Source of the DNA: Paracentrotus lividus
Taxonomy: Eukaryota; Echinodermata; Echinoidea; Camarodonta; Echinidae
Direction: 5' to 3'
Assembly: GCA_940671915.1 (NCBI GenBank)
Contig: CALNVZ010003435.1
Coordinates: 3,864,487 to 3,928,486 of the forward strand
DNA: 64,000 nt
Shown here in pieces: positions 13,604 through 26,331 of this stretch. The notes beneath the pieces were generated by a model. The model was not told the DNA's origin, made no database searches, and saw only the letters and a list, made by a program, of their open reading frames with translations. A program made the position numbers and the translations under genes. Within the stretch, counting starts at the first letter, position 1. Every line of letters begins with the position of its first letter.

Positions 13604-13669
13604 GGTATATATATATACATGTACATAATTATATATATATATATATATATACTTTTTTCTTCTTTTTCT

Positions 13670-13701
<32 letters not shown>

Positions 13702-13703
13702 TG
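13604..13703. repeat. (AT)n and (CTTT)n microsatellite
   Basis: An AT dinucleotide run (13628-13651) leads into T/C-rich sequence ending in about nine CTTT units up to 13703. The short open frames crossing it on both strands are low-complexity artefacts. Confidence 0.95.
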
Positions 13704-15118
13704 TCAGGGGAATTTGTTCTTTCTGAACAGAATAACCACCCATACAATTATTTAGCGAGCGAGTAAGTCAAACGAATCCACATTAAATGAATTTCTTATA
13801 GTTGGTGCATTTCTTCTTCCATCCAAGGTATCAGTTTGTGGTGAATTACAATATCATAGTCCTATTGTGATTTGTTATTTCATGATGCGATATTTATGCT
13901 ACTGATGTGTTTAGGGAATACAATAGGCCTATAATATGAATAATAAAATATAAATGGAAAATAGGAAAAAAAAAAAAAAAAAACCATAGGCCCAGTAATT
14001 ATTATTTAGATGGAGATCTATATAGTTTAGATACATGTATAGTATACTCCAAACACAAAAGGCAGCCATCATTTTACATAATGAAAAGGGACATGGACAA
14101 TAGTTCATCACAGCTAAAACAAGATAAGTAGATGGTTATGATGAGGATGCTTCTGTCTCTATCACAGATCCAAATCACCCACACTTCACTTTTCCTTGGA
14201 ATATAAGTTGTGACATCAATCGGTCTGGTATTTCAGGAGGAATCTATAGTAGTCGTGTATCACATCGTATGTTAGAGGCAAAAGGTCGTTGTTAAGATTT
14301 TACAAAGAGAGTTATAAGGGTTTTGCATGCCCCAAAAACACGACAGTGCGCACTAATGTTTATCATAAATTTACCAATGCGATCATGAGACGAGAAATGA
14401 AACGTCAAAAACACCATAACCTAACCTTAAGCTTGAAGTATATTTTAGAAAAATTTGGTAAGGCAATCCGGAAGTGAGAAAAATGCAAGGGATTTGAACA
14501 ACAGCAACAAAAACAAAGACATTTTTTTTAAAACGGGTCATAGGACGAAAGTATTTAAAATAAGAATAATATACATGTAATATGCATATCCTTCAAAATT
14601 ATGCGCCATTTTATACTCTTTATCATTCTGCTGTTTCACCATTTTGCCCCACCCACACCTCCCCATTTTCTTTTTCTTTCTTTCTATCTCTCCCCCTCTC
14701 TCTCTTTATATGGTTCCTCTCACATGATCGTCTTTTCCCTCTCTCTTTTTATCCCTCTCTCTCCAAATAACTGAACACAAATCACGCCCTCTCCTTTTAT
14801 TTTTTTCTTTCTCCAATGTCATACTTCATTTCCTTCAATCTGTCAAGTTCTCTTTCGTTTTCTTTCTTTTTTTTTCCGTCTCATTCCAGTTTCCCTCAGT
14901 TCCTGCGCATTTTAGGACTCACAGATGTCATGACCTTTCTAGGTAGGGGTCAGTGACTCACTGGTTATGGCGGGAAACATAATGAACATGGTGGCAAATA
15001 TTATGTTTCATTCTCTTCTCCCATCGTCTGACTCTGCTTCATAACGGTTACAACAGCCACAACTGTTGATGAATGTGAATACATTTCTCTTCTTCCTCCA
15101 CGCATGTATATAAACAAA

Positions 15119-15242
15119 CAGTGGTGGATCCAGGATTTGAAAATAGGGGGCCAGGCCCGATAAGGGGCGCCGCCGAAATATTGCGTGGTTATCAAGTTAA
15201 AGAGGGCGTGCGTCCCCTGCGCCCCATCTGGATCCGCCACTG
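15119..15242. mobile_element. CAGTGG-type MITE, possibly hAT-like
   Basis: It begins CAGTGGTGGATCCAG and ends with the inverse of CAGTGGCGGATCCAG, 124 bp in all. ACAAA occurs immediately outside both ends (15114-15118 and 15243-15247), a possible target duplication. The CAGTGG terminus is reminiscent of hAT elements, but those make 8-bp duplications, so the assignment is tentative. A related terminus starts this window. Confidence 0.65.
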
Positions 15243-18000
15243 ACAAACGAATACACATACTACATGTAAATAAGTAACAATATATATATATATATATTAT
15301 ATATATATGTATATATAAGTAATAACCCAAATCCGTTGTTAAAGAAATGAGTAGATTCTAGGCATCAGGAGACAAAAATCCACTATTTCGTTATAAAGGC
15401 TTGGAATACAACACGATGAAAAGATTGGATATGTTGGCCCATAATGGTAAATTTTGTTGAAACGTTGTTTCTGCAAACGCATCAGCATTTAAGTTGATTT
15501 TAAATTTCAGTGGTTTCTTAATTAAAAAAAAACACTTTCTGAATGATGTTGGTCAATAACAACTTTATGGTTATGGCAATACGATATCAAAGCACATTTT
15601 CCTAAAGTCAGTTTTTTAATGATTCTTTTAAGTTAATGATTAAATACGAATAATTTCAGTATTACATTATTTGTCATAATGCAAGTGTAATATTAATGGG
15701 TAAACATGGTAAACGTATGTTTTTGAAAGTGAATGATGTCAAATGTTCCGCCAATTTCCTCTTCACATTGCTAACATCCTTTCTGTAGGTTTTGCGCGCT
15801 GCAATGGCTGCGTTTATGAACGCAGCGGATGATTATAATGAAACTCAGATCAATCTCGTCCAACTTGTGAAAATTCACACAATAATCGCGAAGGGGACGA
15901 AAAGGGAACAAACTGTCTGCCATATTAAACAAACTGTGAAGAATAGAAAGGCGAGGCGACCAAGTGTTTAACAGGATTATCTTCATGGTCCGTTTAATAA
16001 TGTTGCATTTTTCTAATAATGGTACATTTCTTTGTATTCTAACACTCATCAAACCTACGAAAGTCAAGAAAGAAATATAATAATTACGTCCCGCGTCTCC
16101 ATTCTTTGAGATAATGTTTTGAAGTGAGAGATTTTTTCTATAATATTTTTGCGGTGTTGCATAGGATTTTTGTTTAGAACGGATATGAGTCATTATTCAA
16201 CACGAGAGTGCACTGAAATGGGTGTATCGGACCTCTTGCTGGGTTAGCCATGTGAGCAAACCACCGGCACGTTCTTCCCCCAGAAGTCTCGGGCTTCGAG
16301 GCACACAACCGTCACCCCCGCTGATTTCGGCCGAATATTTGTGCGTTGTCAGAAACAAATACAGGAGTGGAGAGAGCGAAGGAAAGATAGATTTATAAAA
16401 GAGTGATAGAAAGAGAGATATATATATAGAAAGAGAATTGGGAGACAGACAGAGACTGACATACAAATAGAGGGACAGAGAGAGAGACAGAGAACAATGA
16501 AGATTTACTTTGGTACAATAACCAATGCTAAATCTATTTTGTAGATCATGTAGATCGGGGAAGTTCATTGAGTTGTCAGTGTATCCTACATTACTCTCAT
16601 CACGGAAGTACCACTGTTAGGTCCATTCTTTCATGAAGATAGTTTTGTTCGTCGTTAACTGCAGTCAAACAAGTGTCAGCACCAGGTAAAGCTTAGGCAA
16701 TTTTAGGTCGATGTGGTCATGATGGAATAATTATATTGAACCGAGATCTTCACCATGTACATGGTGTACTGTTTAATGACTACAACTGAAGTCTAAACAT
16801 GCTTGCATCGTTGTGGCTTGAATGATAAAAAATTGCTACATGTATAGCAAAAATTGGTTTTGCTTTTGTATGTTTCTATAAGACAGTGTTTAGCCAAGAG
16901 TTTATATAAATAACTGTAAATGTATACATATTTACAATTTGAGTTGAATCGTGGAACATAAAGAATATGAGCTTGATAAGAAAACGTTTTTTTTTTTATT
17001 GAAATGTAATATGATATGAAATTAAAATGTATTGAAATCATATTAAAAAATCCTCAATATCTGGAAAAGTTTGGACTATTTTTATTATTCTCTTCCCCAT
17101 CATCAACAACATCATCATAGTTATTTCTGCTGATTATTTTTTCTTTTAATTTGTTTTATTTATTCATGTATTATTTAATTTTAGGGGAGGGGAATATTGT
17201 TTATTTCATAAAAGTATGTGATTCTGTTTCAAGTTGTAACCGAAATGGTACACTATTACATAATTATATACACCCCCACCGAAAAAAAAAAAAAAAAATG
17301 TTTTTATCGGATTGTTGAAATTGCAATTTTAAAATTTTAATCAAAGGATGTGAATAGATAACGATACTCATCCTACTCCTATTTCAGTATGTGACGTAGT
17401 CTATCCCTTTAATACCGATCGAAAACAGCTGAAACCTTGCCTGCCGCCACCGAAAAGGAAAGATCACTCTAGCGATTTTCCAAGGGTAAAGAGAGGGCAG
17501 AGGAAGAGAGAAAGAACGAGAGAGAGAAAGATAGAAAACCAAAATACCAGTTCCCTTTTTTTTCTTGCAGCTTTTATCATAATTTAAAGTATTGACTGTC
17601 TGTTAAGTATACGGGCGGATGTAGAATCGGTGCGTAATTCCTTGAGTTCCAGAAGGACGTTAACGAGATATGGTTGGCACACGTTTAGATCCTTTTGGCA
17701 CTGAAGCTAGAGTGGCGTGTACGCATCTATGTACGTCTACGTAAGACGTAAAAGGCGTGGATATGAATGAATAGGAGGAGCGCTTGCGACTAATAATGAT
17801 AGGAGCTTTTTCGGCGGTATAGATCGTTTCCAATTTGAGATGGGTTTATGTAAGAGCGGAAATCCGGTGTACAAAGGTATGACATCGATCGTATATGTAT
17901 ACGATCACTGGATACAGATTGGAGTGGTTTTAGCTGTCTCTGTCTTACTTTTACCATTGTTTACATCTTCATCTGTTCTGGCACGAGAAAGCGCACGCTT

Positions 18001-18230
18001 TATCTCTCTCTCTCTCTCTCTCTGTCTTTCTTTCTCTCACTCTTATACTTATTAATTAGCTAGTTCATGTATACCCCTAACCATATATATTCCTTCTCAC
18101 CCTCGCACTCTCCATCGCTCTCTCTCTCTATCTTCCTCTCTCTCTCTCTCTCTTTCTGTCCCTCCTCTCTCTATCCCTCTCTCACTGCTTCCCTTATCTC
18201 TAATTCCCCCCCTCTCTCTCTCTCATCTTT
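18001..18230. repeat. CT-rich low-complexity tract
   Basis: Interrupted CT/TCTC runs dominate, including uninterrupted (CT)n at about 18004-18022 and 18137-18152. The apparent serine- and leucine-rich frames here come from the repeat. Confidence 0.9.
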
Positions 18231-18298
18231 CTCTAACATAGAAGTGGCATGGTTTCGTCTTTTAATCCTTTTCTGTCCTATCAATTTATATTTTCATT

Positions 18299-18398
18299 GT
18301 GTGTGTGTGTGTGTGTGTGTGTTTTGTCGTCGTCGTTGTTGTTGTTGTTGTTGTTGTTTTTGTTTTTGTTTGTTTGTTGTTTTTTTTTTGGGGGGGGG
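18299..18398. repeat. Composite (TG)n, (GTT)n, T-run, G-run tract
   Basis: TG repeat (18299-18322), then GTC/GTT repeat (about 18325-18358), mixed T/G, a T-run and nine G (18390-18398). A tract with the same order lies at 32199-32275. Confidence 0.9.
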
Positions 18399-19368
18399 AG
18401 TCACTATTGTAAATAACTTTGCCCATCCGCCCAACGTCACCAATTCCTATGGTGGAACTCAGTATACGTAAATAATCATCTTTACCAATTGATTGAATGC
18501 CTAGGTATTTATGTCTTTATTTCTACTATAACTCGCCTATTCCTTCTTGTATTTCTGCTGCATTGAAATATTATCTAAAACCCTCTCCATTTCTCGTTAT
18601 TCTGACAAGTCGTGTTTTTCTTTTCTCTCTTATCTTTAGATTCCATTCTGAACTAATCTTTTTGAATAGCCATCACCTAAATGCACTTCCCATCTCCACA
18701 GTTTTCGTTTTATGATATTTCAACGCCAGTAAAGCCTTTTGTTCTCCCCTTTTCGGAAAAAAACAACCAACCACCTTAAGCCAAAGATAAAAACAGCTAA
18801 ACGTTTGGATGCTTTGACAATCCAATTAATAAAAAGTTTTGATTCGCATGAAAATGATCTCTTTTCGTCTTCTTTTCAATCGGTAAATTTGTGTGCGTCT
18901 TAAATGTTTTTCATTGTGCATTTTGGCATTGGTTTCAAGTAAACTAATGTAAGACTTGTGGTATCCGACACGGCTTGTCTAGAAACCGCTAGGCTGATAT
19001 TACGTATCTCTTTTTGAAGTAATTGTCTGCTAGAATATCAAGCCGACTTGCGAAAATTGCACATGCATAATACAATTTACTTTCACAATGCGAACATCGT
19101 GTTATTTACGATATGGAATATCACTATCCAACGATAAACAACTAGAAACAGCATACAGTTTATTGTTTTTGAAGAATCAGAAATAGAAGAGGCATATTTT
19201 GGTCAAATTAGGTATATTCTGCTAATGATAACCAGGGGGAAAAAGATTATGTTAAAGATATTTTGAGGAGTCATTTCTTGCACCTGAATACCCTTAGAGT
19301 TCAGAGCCTATTAGCCGTCCAGCAGTATGGTTGTCGCTGGTGAGTTTACAATGGTTTAGTCTTTTTAA

Positions 19369-19440
19369 AGATAAGATAAGATAAGATTTTATTAAACTCT
19401 ATCGACCCCCGATCGGGAGTATGAGAGTCTCAACAAGAAC
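19369..19440 (-). mobile_element. 3' tail of a non-LTR retrotransposon or SINE
   Basis: Read on the minus strand, the sequence TCCCGATCGGGGGTCGATAG leads to TTTAATAAAATC and ends in an ATCTT/TTATC pentamer repeat (19370-19385). A unique 3' end followed by a short tandem tail is typical of several non-LTR families. No reverse-transcriptase coding is visible, so the copy is heavily 5'-truncated, or a SINE using that tail. The upstream boundary is not defined. Confidence 0.5.
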
Positions 19441-19699
19441 ATGTTTACAATAATGAATTTGTGCATGAAAAAAATGAACATATTTACAATAATACATTTA
19501 TTTACTACAATGTTAGTAATAAAATATACTCAAGGAACTGAAGAAGTCAAACGAAATATAAAAGTATAAGATTATAATCATGATAATAGAATTTGAATAG
19601 TGATTAGGACGGATGAGAGTGCACAATGGGGAACAGAGGCCAAGGGTGGAGATAATTATAAATATACTGACACAGAAATAGATACAGATTTGCTATAAA

Positions 19700-19773
19700 G
19701 GTGAGAGAAATATATAAAAGTGAGAGAAATATATAAAAAGAGAGAGGGAGAAAGAGATACAGAGACGGAAATG

Positions 19774-19804
<31 letters not shown>
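19700..19804. repeat. GA-rich tract with an 18-19 bp duplication
   Basis: GTGAGAGAAATATATAAAA occurs twice in a row (about 19701-19738), followed by GAGAGA-rich simple sequence ending in (GA)n near 19783-19804. Confidence 0.8.
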
Positions 19805-19805
<1 letters not shown>

Positions 19806-20790
19806 AGGAGGGAGACGGATTTCATACTTCTGCAGTACGGTCCATTGGGTGTACTGAAGGCGATTTATTCCGCCTCAGCAACACGGACTAGACGCAGGGA
19901 GCCAATTTTTGACTCGTCACTCTTTATCAACTTATCATATTGTCAATTTTATTTTTCCCCTTCATTCATTTTTTTTTCTATCGTCACTCGACTTCTTTAC
20001 AGTTTTTATTCTCCCTGTCCACTGAAGCACGGCAGTGGAAAATGGTGAGAGATATTGGATACAGAAGAGAGACAGCGACGGAGTGGGGAGGAGAGAGAGG
20101 GAGGGAGATAGACATAGAGGGGACAAATATCATAATTAGGTAGATGTAGAACATTCAACACGTAATGCTTACAAATTGGAATAGTTTAATTGGGCCTTCG
20201 AGCCCAAGCTTTTTGTTCGAGAATGGTTGCAAAGCACGGATTTTCCTGAGATTTTTTTTTTAGGCCCTACAACTTTTCGTATTATCATTGTACTTTGAGC
20301 AACATTTAAATGTAAATGGCATGCATAAGATGAAATTACTTTGCCTTTATGATAGCATTAACGATTGTTCCGCATTGAGTCATGTATTGTGGTTTAAATT
20401 GTTATGAATATGTTGCTGAGAATCGTTCTGCTGACACTTAGTCACTTATCTGTAATTGATAATCAAAATTATATGAAAGATAAAGTTTGATAATAAACCA
20501 ATTTCTCGGCCCTTATGTACTTTCAAAATGATTAATGAAATGGGCATAATACTAATTTCAACACTATCACATATTCAGATATTTGATAAAGCTATTTCCA
20601 GGCTTTTGTTTAACCCTATCAAGACCAAGGGGGGGGGGGCACAATGTGCCCCCCCCCCCTACCAAACTTTCATACGCCATTTCTATACGCATGGATCTTT
20701 TTCCATCAAACTTGGTGACTTTTCCTAAAATTTATTCACGAACATTTTGATACATATTTTGTTTTTTTTAGATATATTATGATATTCCGT

Positions 20791-20804
20791 GTTGCCATGG
20801 CAAC
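20791..20804. promoter_or_regulatory. Perfect RFX X-box palindrome
   Basis: GTTGCCATGGCAAC is the ideal palindromic X-box bound by RFX factors, which regulate ciliary genes in animals. It lies inside the piggyBac-like element. The match is seen directly; binding is inferred. Confidence 0.5.
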
Positions 20805-21157
20805 CACAAATTGGTAACCATGTTTCTCCATTTTTTGGTCATTTTTGATATCCATAGTTAAACAATATTATGGAGGTTTCTTTTTTCAAATTGAATTGAA
20901 ATAACATTCTAAACTGAATACCACTCTTATCCTTATGTTTTCAATACTTTTCATGTAAAAAATGGCGCGAAAACAATAGATATAATAGAAAATATTGAAA
21001 TATCCATTTTTTCACATTTATAATCTTTCAAATGAGTTTATCCCTTGAAATTCACAGAATATGACTATTTTTTTTTTATTGTATAACCACTTTGCACTAA
21101 ACAGTGAAAATTAGTACCAAAACTATTTAAATTTAATTATTTTAGTTAATTAGCCAA

Positions 21158-21172
21158 AGCGCCCTCTAGTGG
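21158..21172 (-). promoter_or_regulatory. CTCF-consensus match inside the piggyBac-like element
   Basis: On the minus strand CCACTAGAGGGCGCT matches the vertebrate CTCF consensus CCASYAGRKGGCRSY at all 15 positions. Two weaker same-orientation relatives, each 12 of 15, follow at 21205-21219 and 21376-21390. Whether this species' CTCF uses the same motif is unknown. Confidence 0.45.
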
Positions 21173-21564
21173 CGAAATGGCATTTTTCTTATTTCAGAGA
21201 ATAAAGCGCCCCCATTTGGCAACTTTGAATATTTTAAATAGATAAATGAACAATGAAAGAAACATAAAACATATTTGTACCAGTCTCCATCATCAAACTG
21301 TGGTTTTAGAGAGTCAAAATGATTTAATTCAAATTTTATGCATTTTTCTATGTATTTCTTTATTAAACTGTACAAAGCGCCCCCATATGGTGACCTTGAG
21401 AAATTTTTCTTGTACCAAGTTGTAGAGCTTGAGTTGCTCTATCGTCATGCCAAATATGAAAGTCATCAGTCCAATAATAAAAAAATTATGGAGGGGGGGG
21501 CACAATGTGCCCCCCCCCCTTGGACAAATCAACCATCAAAATACCTCGGTCTTGATAGGGTTAA

Positions 21565-24500
21565 TAACAATGTAATAATTATTCACATTGTTAGTTAAAG
21601 GAGATTTTGACATTTATGCAGCATTTGCATTACTCATCATGCTCATGACGTACTTAAAATAGACTTTACAATATTATCGCTGTCTGTCCAGCATTATTAT
21701 GTCTGAAAAACTCAATCATTACAGTTGAATATCATATTTCCAAAATATCTCGTCTTTGCATTTCCTTCCAATAATGGGAAAAACTTTGTAAGGTGTCATT
21801 TTCTTTCACCCTCAACCCCCCCCCCCTTCTCCTCATCCCACTAAAGTTTCTTTTCCCATTGACTGTCATTCTATTTGCGCTAATCTGTCCTATTTATTTC
21901 CGCGTGTCGTACAGGTGTCCTCCGTAATTAATTTTACCCAGACATTTTTCTGTCGAAATTTGTTGTAAACATTAACCTCAATTAGACGGCAGGCCGCTCT
22001 CACTGTCGCAATAAAATCAAGTTTAATCTCAAGAGCTGTAAAAAGCGGGAAAGAGATGGAGGGGTTGATGTGATATTATCGGTGATGGGTCTTCTGATTG
22101 CCGCAAGTGAAATGATTAGAAGCAATGATGATGGCTCAGATAAAACCGCCAGAAAGAGGGAGATTGCTTTAGGGTAAAGGCGACAGCGATTTTAAACTTG
22201 ACAAAACAAAATTGTACAAATCAGTGTGTTTCAACAAAGAAAGTCTGACTTTTCGGCAAAGACGTTTGTTTCTTATGTTCAATTTATAAGTAAAAGTAAT
22301 ATTTCCTTTCGGCTGGCTTCCTGAAAATTATTCGACGAATTTAGTCCAGCAAGAATCAATAGGCATTATGATATACGTATAGATGCAAAAATAATTTACG
22401 TGCGTAAATTAAATATAATTCTCATTATCTGATCTCGAATGTAAAAAGCAGATATAATGTTAAGGATATTTCGAAAGAAGTTTTAAAAATATGAGCTTGA
22501 TAACAAAACAAGTTTTTAAAAAAAAAAGAGAAAAGAAAGAGAGAACAATATAGAAATATAAATAATTATATAGAGAAAGAGAGGGATGACAGAGAGAAAT
22601 CAAATGGACGAAAGGGAGAGAGAGACAGACAGATAGAGATATATTAGCGACTTCAATTTTTTTTTTGCGTGCGATTTCTGAGACACTGCATCCACCGTCT
22701 CAATAACGAATTCGGTTCGAGTGTCATGCAAGTCAAAACAGTACTTGAAGAATGATGCGCATTTTTGTCCTTCTGATGAAGAAGCGACGCATCTACCAGT
22801 CATCTGCTGTAATATTATCCCTCCACCTCACAATCGGTCAGATATAAATCATAACGAATTTCATCATGGGTTCTTATGACTTTTAAGAAATTTCCCATAG
22901 TAACGCCAAGGGGTGCCTAGGGGCAAACGCTTACATGGTATATATATCCTTGATATATTTTTTAATATCAATACGATCAATAACAGGACATTCGATTTAA
23001 TTTGTTATTATATATTCTATTCCAGGCAGTGTATAAGCCTACTGCAAAAGGTACACATCACGTGACTACTATATGAAGCTATTTAGACCACGTGATCACG
23101 TACTGGCGACAGCTATGATTTTGGACATAAAGCGCTTCATACAGTCATGTAGTTCACTCGCTGACTTGAGACGGTTTTCCGGTGGTATTATATCATCTCA
23201 AAGAAAATATTAAATTTGTATAGTTCAATATGTATTATTGTAAATTATATTGTCATTTAAATTTTATTGATTGGTCAAAAACAGATTCAAATGCATATGT
23301 TAACTATTTCCAAATTCTTTCATCATCCTTCTTGATTGAAATCATCCTCATAATCATATACATGTAAGTTCCATGATATCATCTGGCAAGCCTTGTGAAG
23401 GTCACTCCCTCTAATACTTAAGTGGCTTAGATAATATCATATAGTTATATCATTTATTCAACCCTCGATAGTTTCCCCGCATCATCCATAATATCTCCCA
23501 GATTCCAAAAACCTCACCCCTACCCTGCTCCATCTCTCAACCCGCCCCACACCCGTATACATGGGGACCTGTTTCCGTGTCGGAAAGATCACGATAAAAG
23601 TCAAGGAGTTTCTACAATTGGGGAAGAAAAATTCGAGTAATCTATCTCCGTTGTACAAATGTTATGAAGACAGTACGACACGCCGAGAGGGTGCTATCTA
23701 AAATGTTTGTGTCTCGCTTGCTCGTTAGCGAGTCAAGACCACTGCAGCTATGGCAAGCCAGGACTTTCCACTGAATCCATCCATACGCAATAAGTAACGA
23801 GTGGGTCTACAGTTACATGGATTGGATTTTTCGAGATTCGTAATAGAGACAGGAGAAGGCGCGCGTTTATTGTTAATGAAATGGAGGAATTGACACGAGC
23901 TTAGTTTGTCATAAATGCTTGCAGATTCGTTTTCATTTTTCTTTCTTTTGAAATAGGAATAGAAGATGGAAGTGTGAAGAGTGAGAGAAAAAAAAAGCGA
24001 AAAAAGGAAGAAGAAGATGTTCTAAAATGACAGTATGCGGTCAAGTACCTATAGCGATACACGAAAGGACAATTTCTGTTGTTGCAATGTTCCTTTTCAA
24101 TCCGAATCGCATTACATTTATACTTGAATGACTGATTGTATGCAGGTATGAGACAATCCAAACATTTTGTCAGGTTTTCTTTTCTCCATAAGCAAAATCC
24201 AATACTTTACAAAAACCTAAACGGCTCAGAGCGACAAGGGTAGATTTTAAATTGTTCAAGAAATAGTGTTTCGTATGAAAGAAAAGTACTTTGTTGCTAT
24301 GGTTACTCACCCTTACTCTGACACGTGGGGTTATGTCCAAAACAGTATACTCCTCTCTAATCCGTTTATAATCCATGGTAATTCGGGCGAATGTAGCCGT
24401 TGATGCTTCATTCATGTATAATCAAGGAAGATGAGAAAACTCGTTCGTTTATAATTGTAAACACTATTTGAAGAAGAAAAAGGGATTTTTGTATATTTGA

Positions 24501-25321
24501 GAGTAAGGATCTTCATGTGTTTTCCAATATTCTTTTCCGTAACACAAAAGGTCGTGAGTTCGACTGCGCACGCGCGTCCTTGAACAAACTTTGTTTGGTG
24601 CAAACTGCTATGATCCGAACACATCACCCATATTTCTGGCAATGATGCAGGCAATGGAAGATAAGACATGCCTCATCTTCAGGCAGTGGTTTCTCAATGG
24701 TATGGTCTTAGGAGCAGCATCAGAGACACACAACCATCTCAGTAGGCGAGCAAAACTCCAAATAAGAACTCGACGTCTCTAGATCAGACCTTAATACAAC
24801 AGAATCGAGAGTGACTGTTTATTTGACTGTTTGTTGTTTTAGTTATTATATGAGAACGTCAGGGGGTACTCCCACTGTACAAGCAACCAATATGTGCGCA
24901 TATAAAAATAGAAAGACGAAAAAAATGTACAAATAGAGTTATGTTAGCATAAGCCGGCGAGCCATCCGCTTTTCCAGCGCCGAAGCCGTATAAATCACAA
25001 CGCTAAATATTTTCTTTCCAAATACAGGGGAGTACACCTAGTGCAGTGTCTGCGCCCATCGCGGCCCTGGACTCGCGCTGAAACAAAACAAGCCCGACAC
25101 TGCTGGAGTGGCTTCTACTAATAATACTCTCTCTCTCACTCTACTCGAGCATCAAATATTAGGTCAACTAATATTATTATTATCATTTCATTTGGAGAGA
25201 GGTGTACATAGGTGTCGGTAGGCCTGACAACGTTTAGATTAGTTATCATCTGTATTTTCTTTTTGGCTGGCGAGGTTTTGATTCTACCCTGTACCACCGC
25301 GATGGATGCGCTCCGAGAAGT

Positions 25322-25372
<51 letters not shown>

Positions 25373-26055
25373 TTCTCTGGTGAGTTGTCATGAATGAACT
25401 TGGATTCTCCTCTCCCTCTCCTTGACTTGGTTTGTGTTGGAGTACGACCGAGACGCTGGAGCAACATTGCATGATGACTCTATAAACCTAGCCGTCCCCT
25501 ACTGAGTCAACATTGAAGACGTCTTTATACTCCAGTGTCGTGCATCATGCAGAATACGAGAGAAGACGATGTGGTGTTGCTGCAATACTTTTGATGCGTA
25601 TCATAACGTTGACACTCTGTTTGTTCGGGCTGCTGTGACAAGTTCTGATTTGATAATACTATTAAATAATTCATTTAATCAATAATAATTATGTGATAGA
25701 TATTATTAAATGAAATGCAAATGGTGTCTTTAATGACATTGTTGTAGATCAGCCTATAAGCAAACTGCAATTTTTTTTTTTTTTTTTTAATTTTTTTTTT
25801 GTAGCTACTATTATGTTACCACTTCTACTACTATCAGACTATTGCTTCTTCTTCTTTTTCAAAATTTTCTTCCTCTTCTTCTTTGTCTTCTTCTTCTATT
25901 ATACTACGACTACTCCTCCTCTTAAAATTTCTGCCATAACTAGTATGGCTATAACAAAAACCACATCAGCAACAGCATTCTGCAAGAATAATCAACCATT
26001 CAAAGTAGTCTTGGTAGACAAGTGTTTGAGTAGACTAAACTCTTTTAAATTTTTA
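21565..26055. other. Gene-free stretch
   Basis: No supported gene. It contains a C-run near 21817, GA-rich sequence at 22530-22640, CACGTGA and CACGTGATCACGT sites at about 23058 and 23090, a GC-richer patch at 25040-25110, a long (CT)n (25324-25369) and a T-run pair (25771-25800). Confidence 0.4.
25324..25369. repeat. (CT)n microsatellite
   Basis: About 22 uninterrupted CT units. The serine/leucine and Arg/Glu frames on the two strands are artefacts of this repeat. Confidence 0.97.
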
Positions 26056-26253
26056 TTATTGTTTAATGTCTTTGATTTTTATAGAGTTAAGTTCTTCTAA
26101 ATGCAATAATACTGTAAAAACATCTCCAGCGATATTTGCAAGGGCAAACTTAAAAGACGCATCGGAAATGCGGACACCGAGACGAGATGTCTTCGTCGCT
26201 TTGTCGGTGAGGATCGCTTCCTGGTTTGCAAACGATCCTATTCTGTCTTCCAC
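26056..26253 (-). pseudogene. Possible fragment of an unknown repeat-borne coding sequence
   Basis: The minus strand reads a 65-codon open frame without an ATG start (it opens at GTG), containing VRISDASFKFALANIAGDVF. A stretch at 31082-31200, also minus, reads VRLTKAKEYALAKKIAGELF. The two share VR, I/L, S/T, A, IAG and F spacing, and both lie next to TGCGTC repeat units. That hints at relics of one repeat-associated sequence. I do not recognise the protein, and the resemblance could be chance. Confidence 0.2.
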
Positions 26254-26331
26254 TCAACATCACCGGCTAGACAATCTGAGCTGGACCCTGAACTCCATTA
26301 AATGGAACACATCCTTTTACTCCACTTAGGT

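Larger units (their letters stand above)
10430..15118. other. Gene-free stretch with hairpins and simple repeats
   Basis: No conserved coding sequence seen. It contains a 29-bp palindrome (11824-11852) followed directly by a 14-bp tandem repeat (11852-11893), a strong hairpin (12728-12762), GA-rich tracts near 13080-13110, an AT plus CTTT tract (13628-13703), an A-run (13966-13983) and CT-rich sequence at about 14670-14770. Confidence 0.45.
15243..19368. other. Gene-free stretch with CT/GT/T/G simple sequence
   Basis: Holds a TA tract (15280-15318), GA/AT-rich tracts at about 16370-16500, a CT-rich zone (18001-18230) and a TG to GTT to T to G composite tract (18299-18398). A GC-richer patch at 16230-16340 shows no recognisable product. 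No gene supported. Confidence 0.4.
20610..21564. mobile_element. piggyBac-like non-autonomous element, 955 bp
   Basis: It is bounded by TTAACCCTATCAAGACC at 20610 and the inverse of the same 17 bases ending at 21564. TTAA at both outer ends matches the TTAA target preference of piggyBac transposons. Just inside each end is a G-run, CACAATGTG and a C-run (20630-20659 and 21493-21519), a long GC palindrome. No transposase frame exists, so the element is non-autonomous. The interior has a perfect RFX X-box palindrome (20791-20804) and three related CTCF-like 15-mers (21158, 21205, 21376). Confidence 0.8.

Noticed and set aside
15771-16193. 140-codon minus-strand open frame
   Set aside because: ATG-started, but no domain, signal peptide or repeat-borne similarity seen; not supported as a gene.
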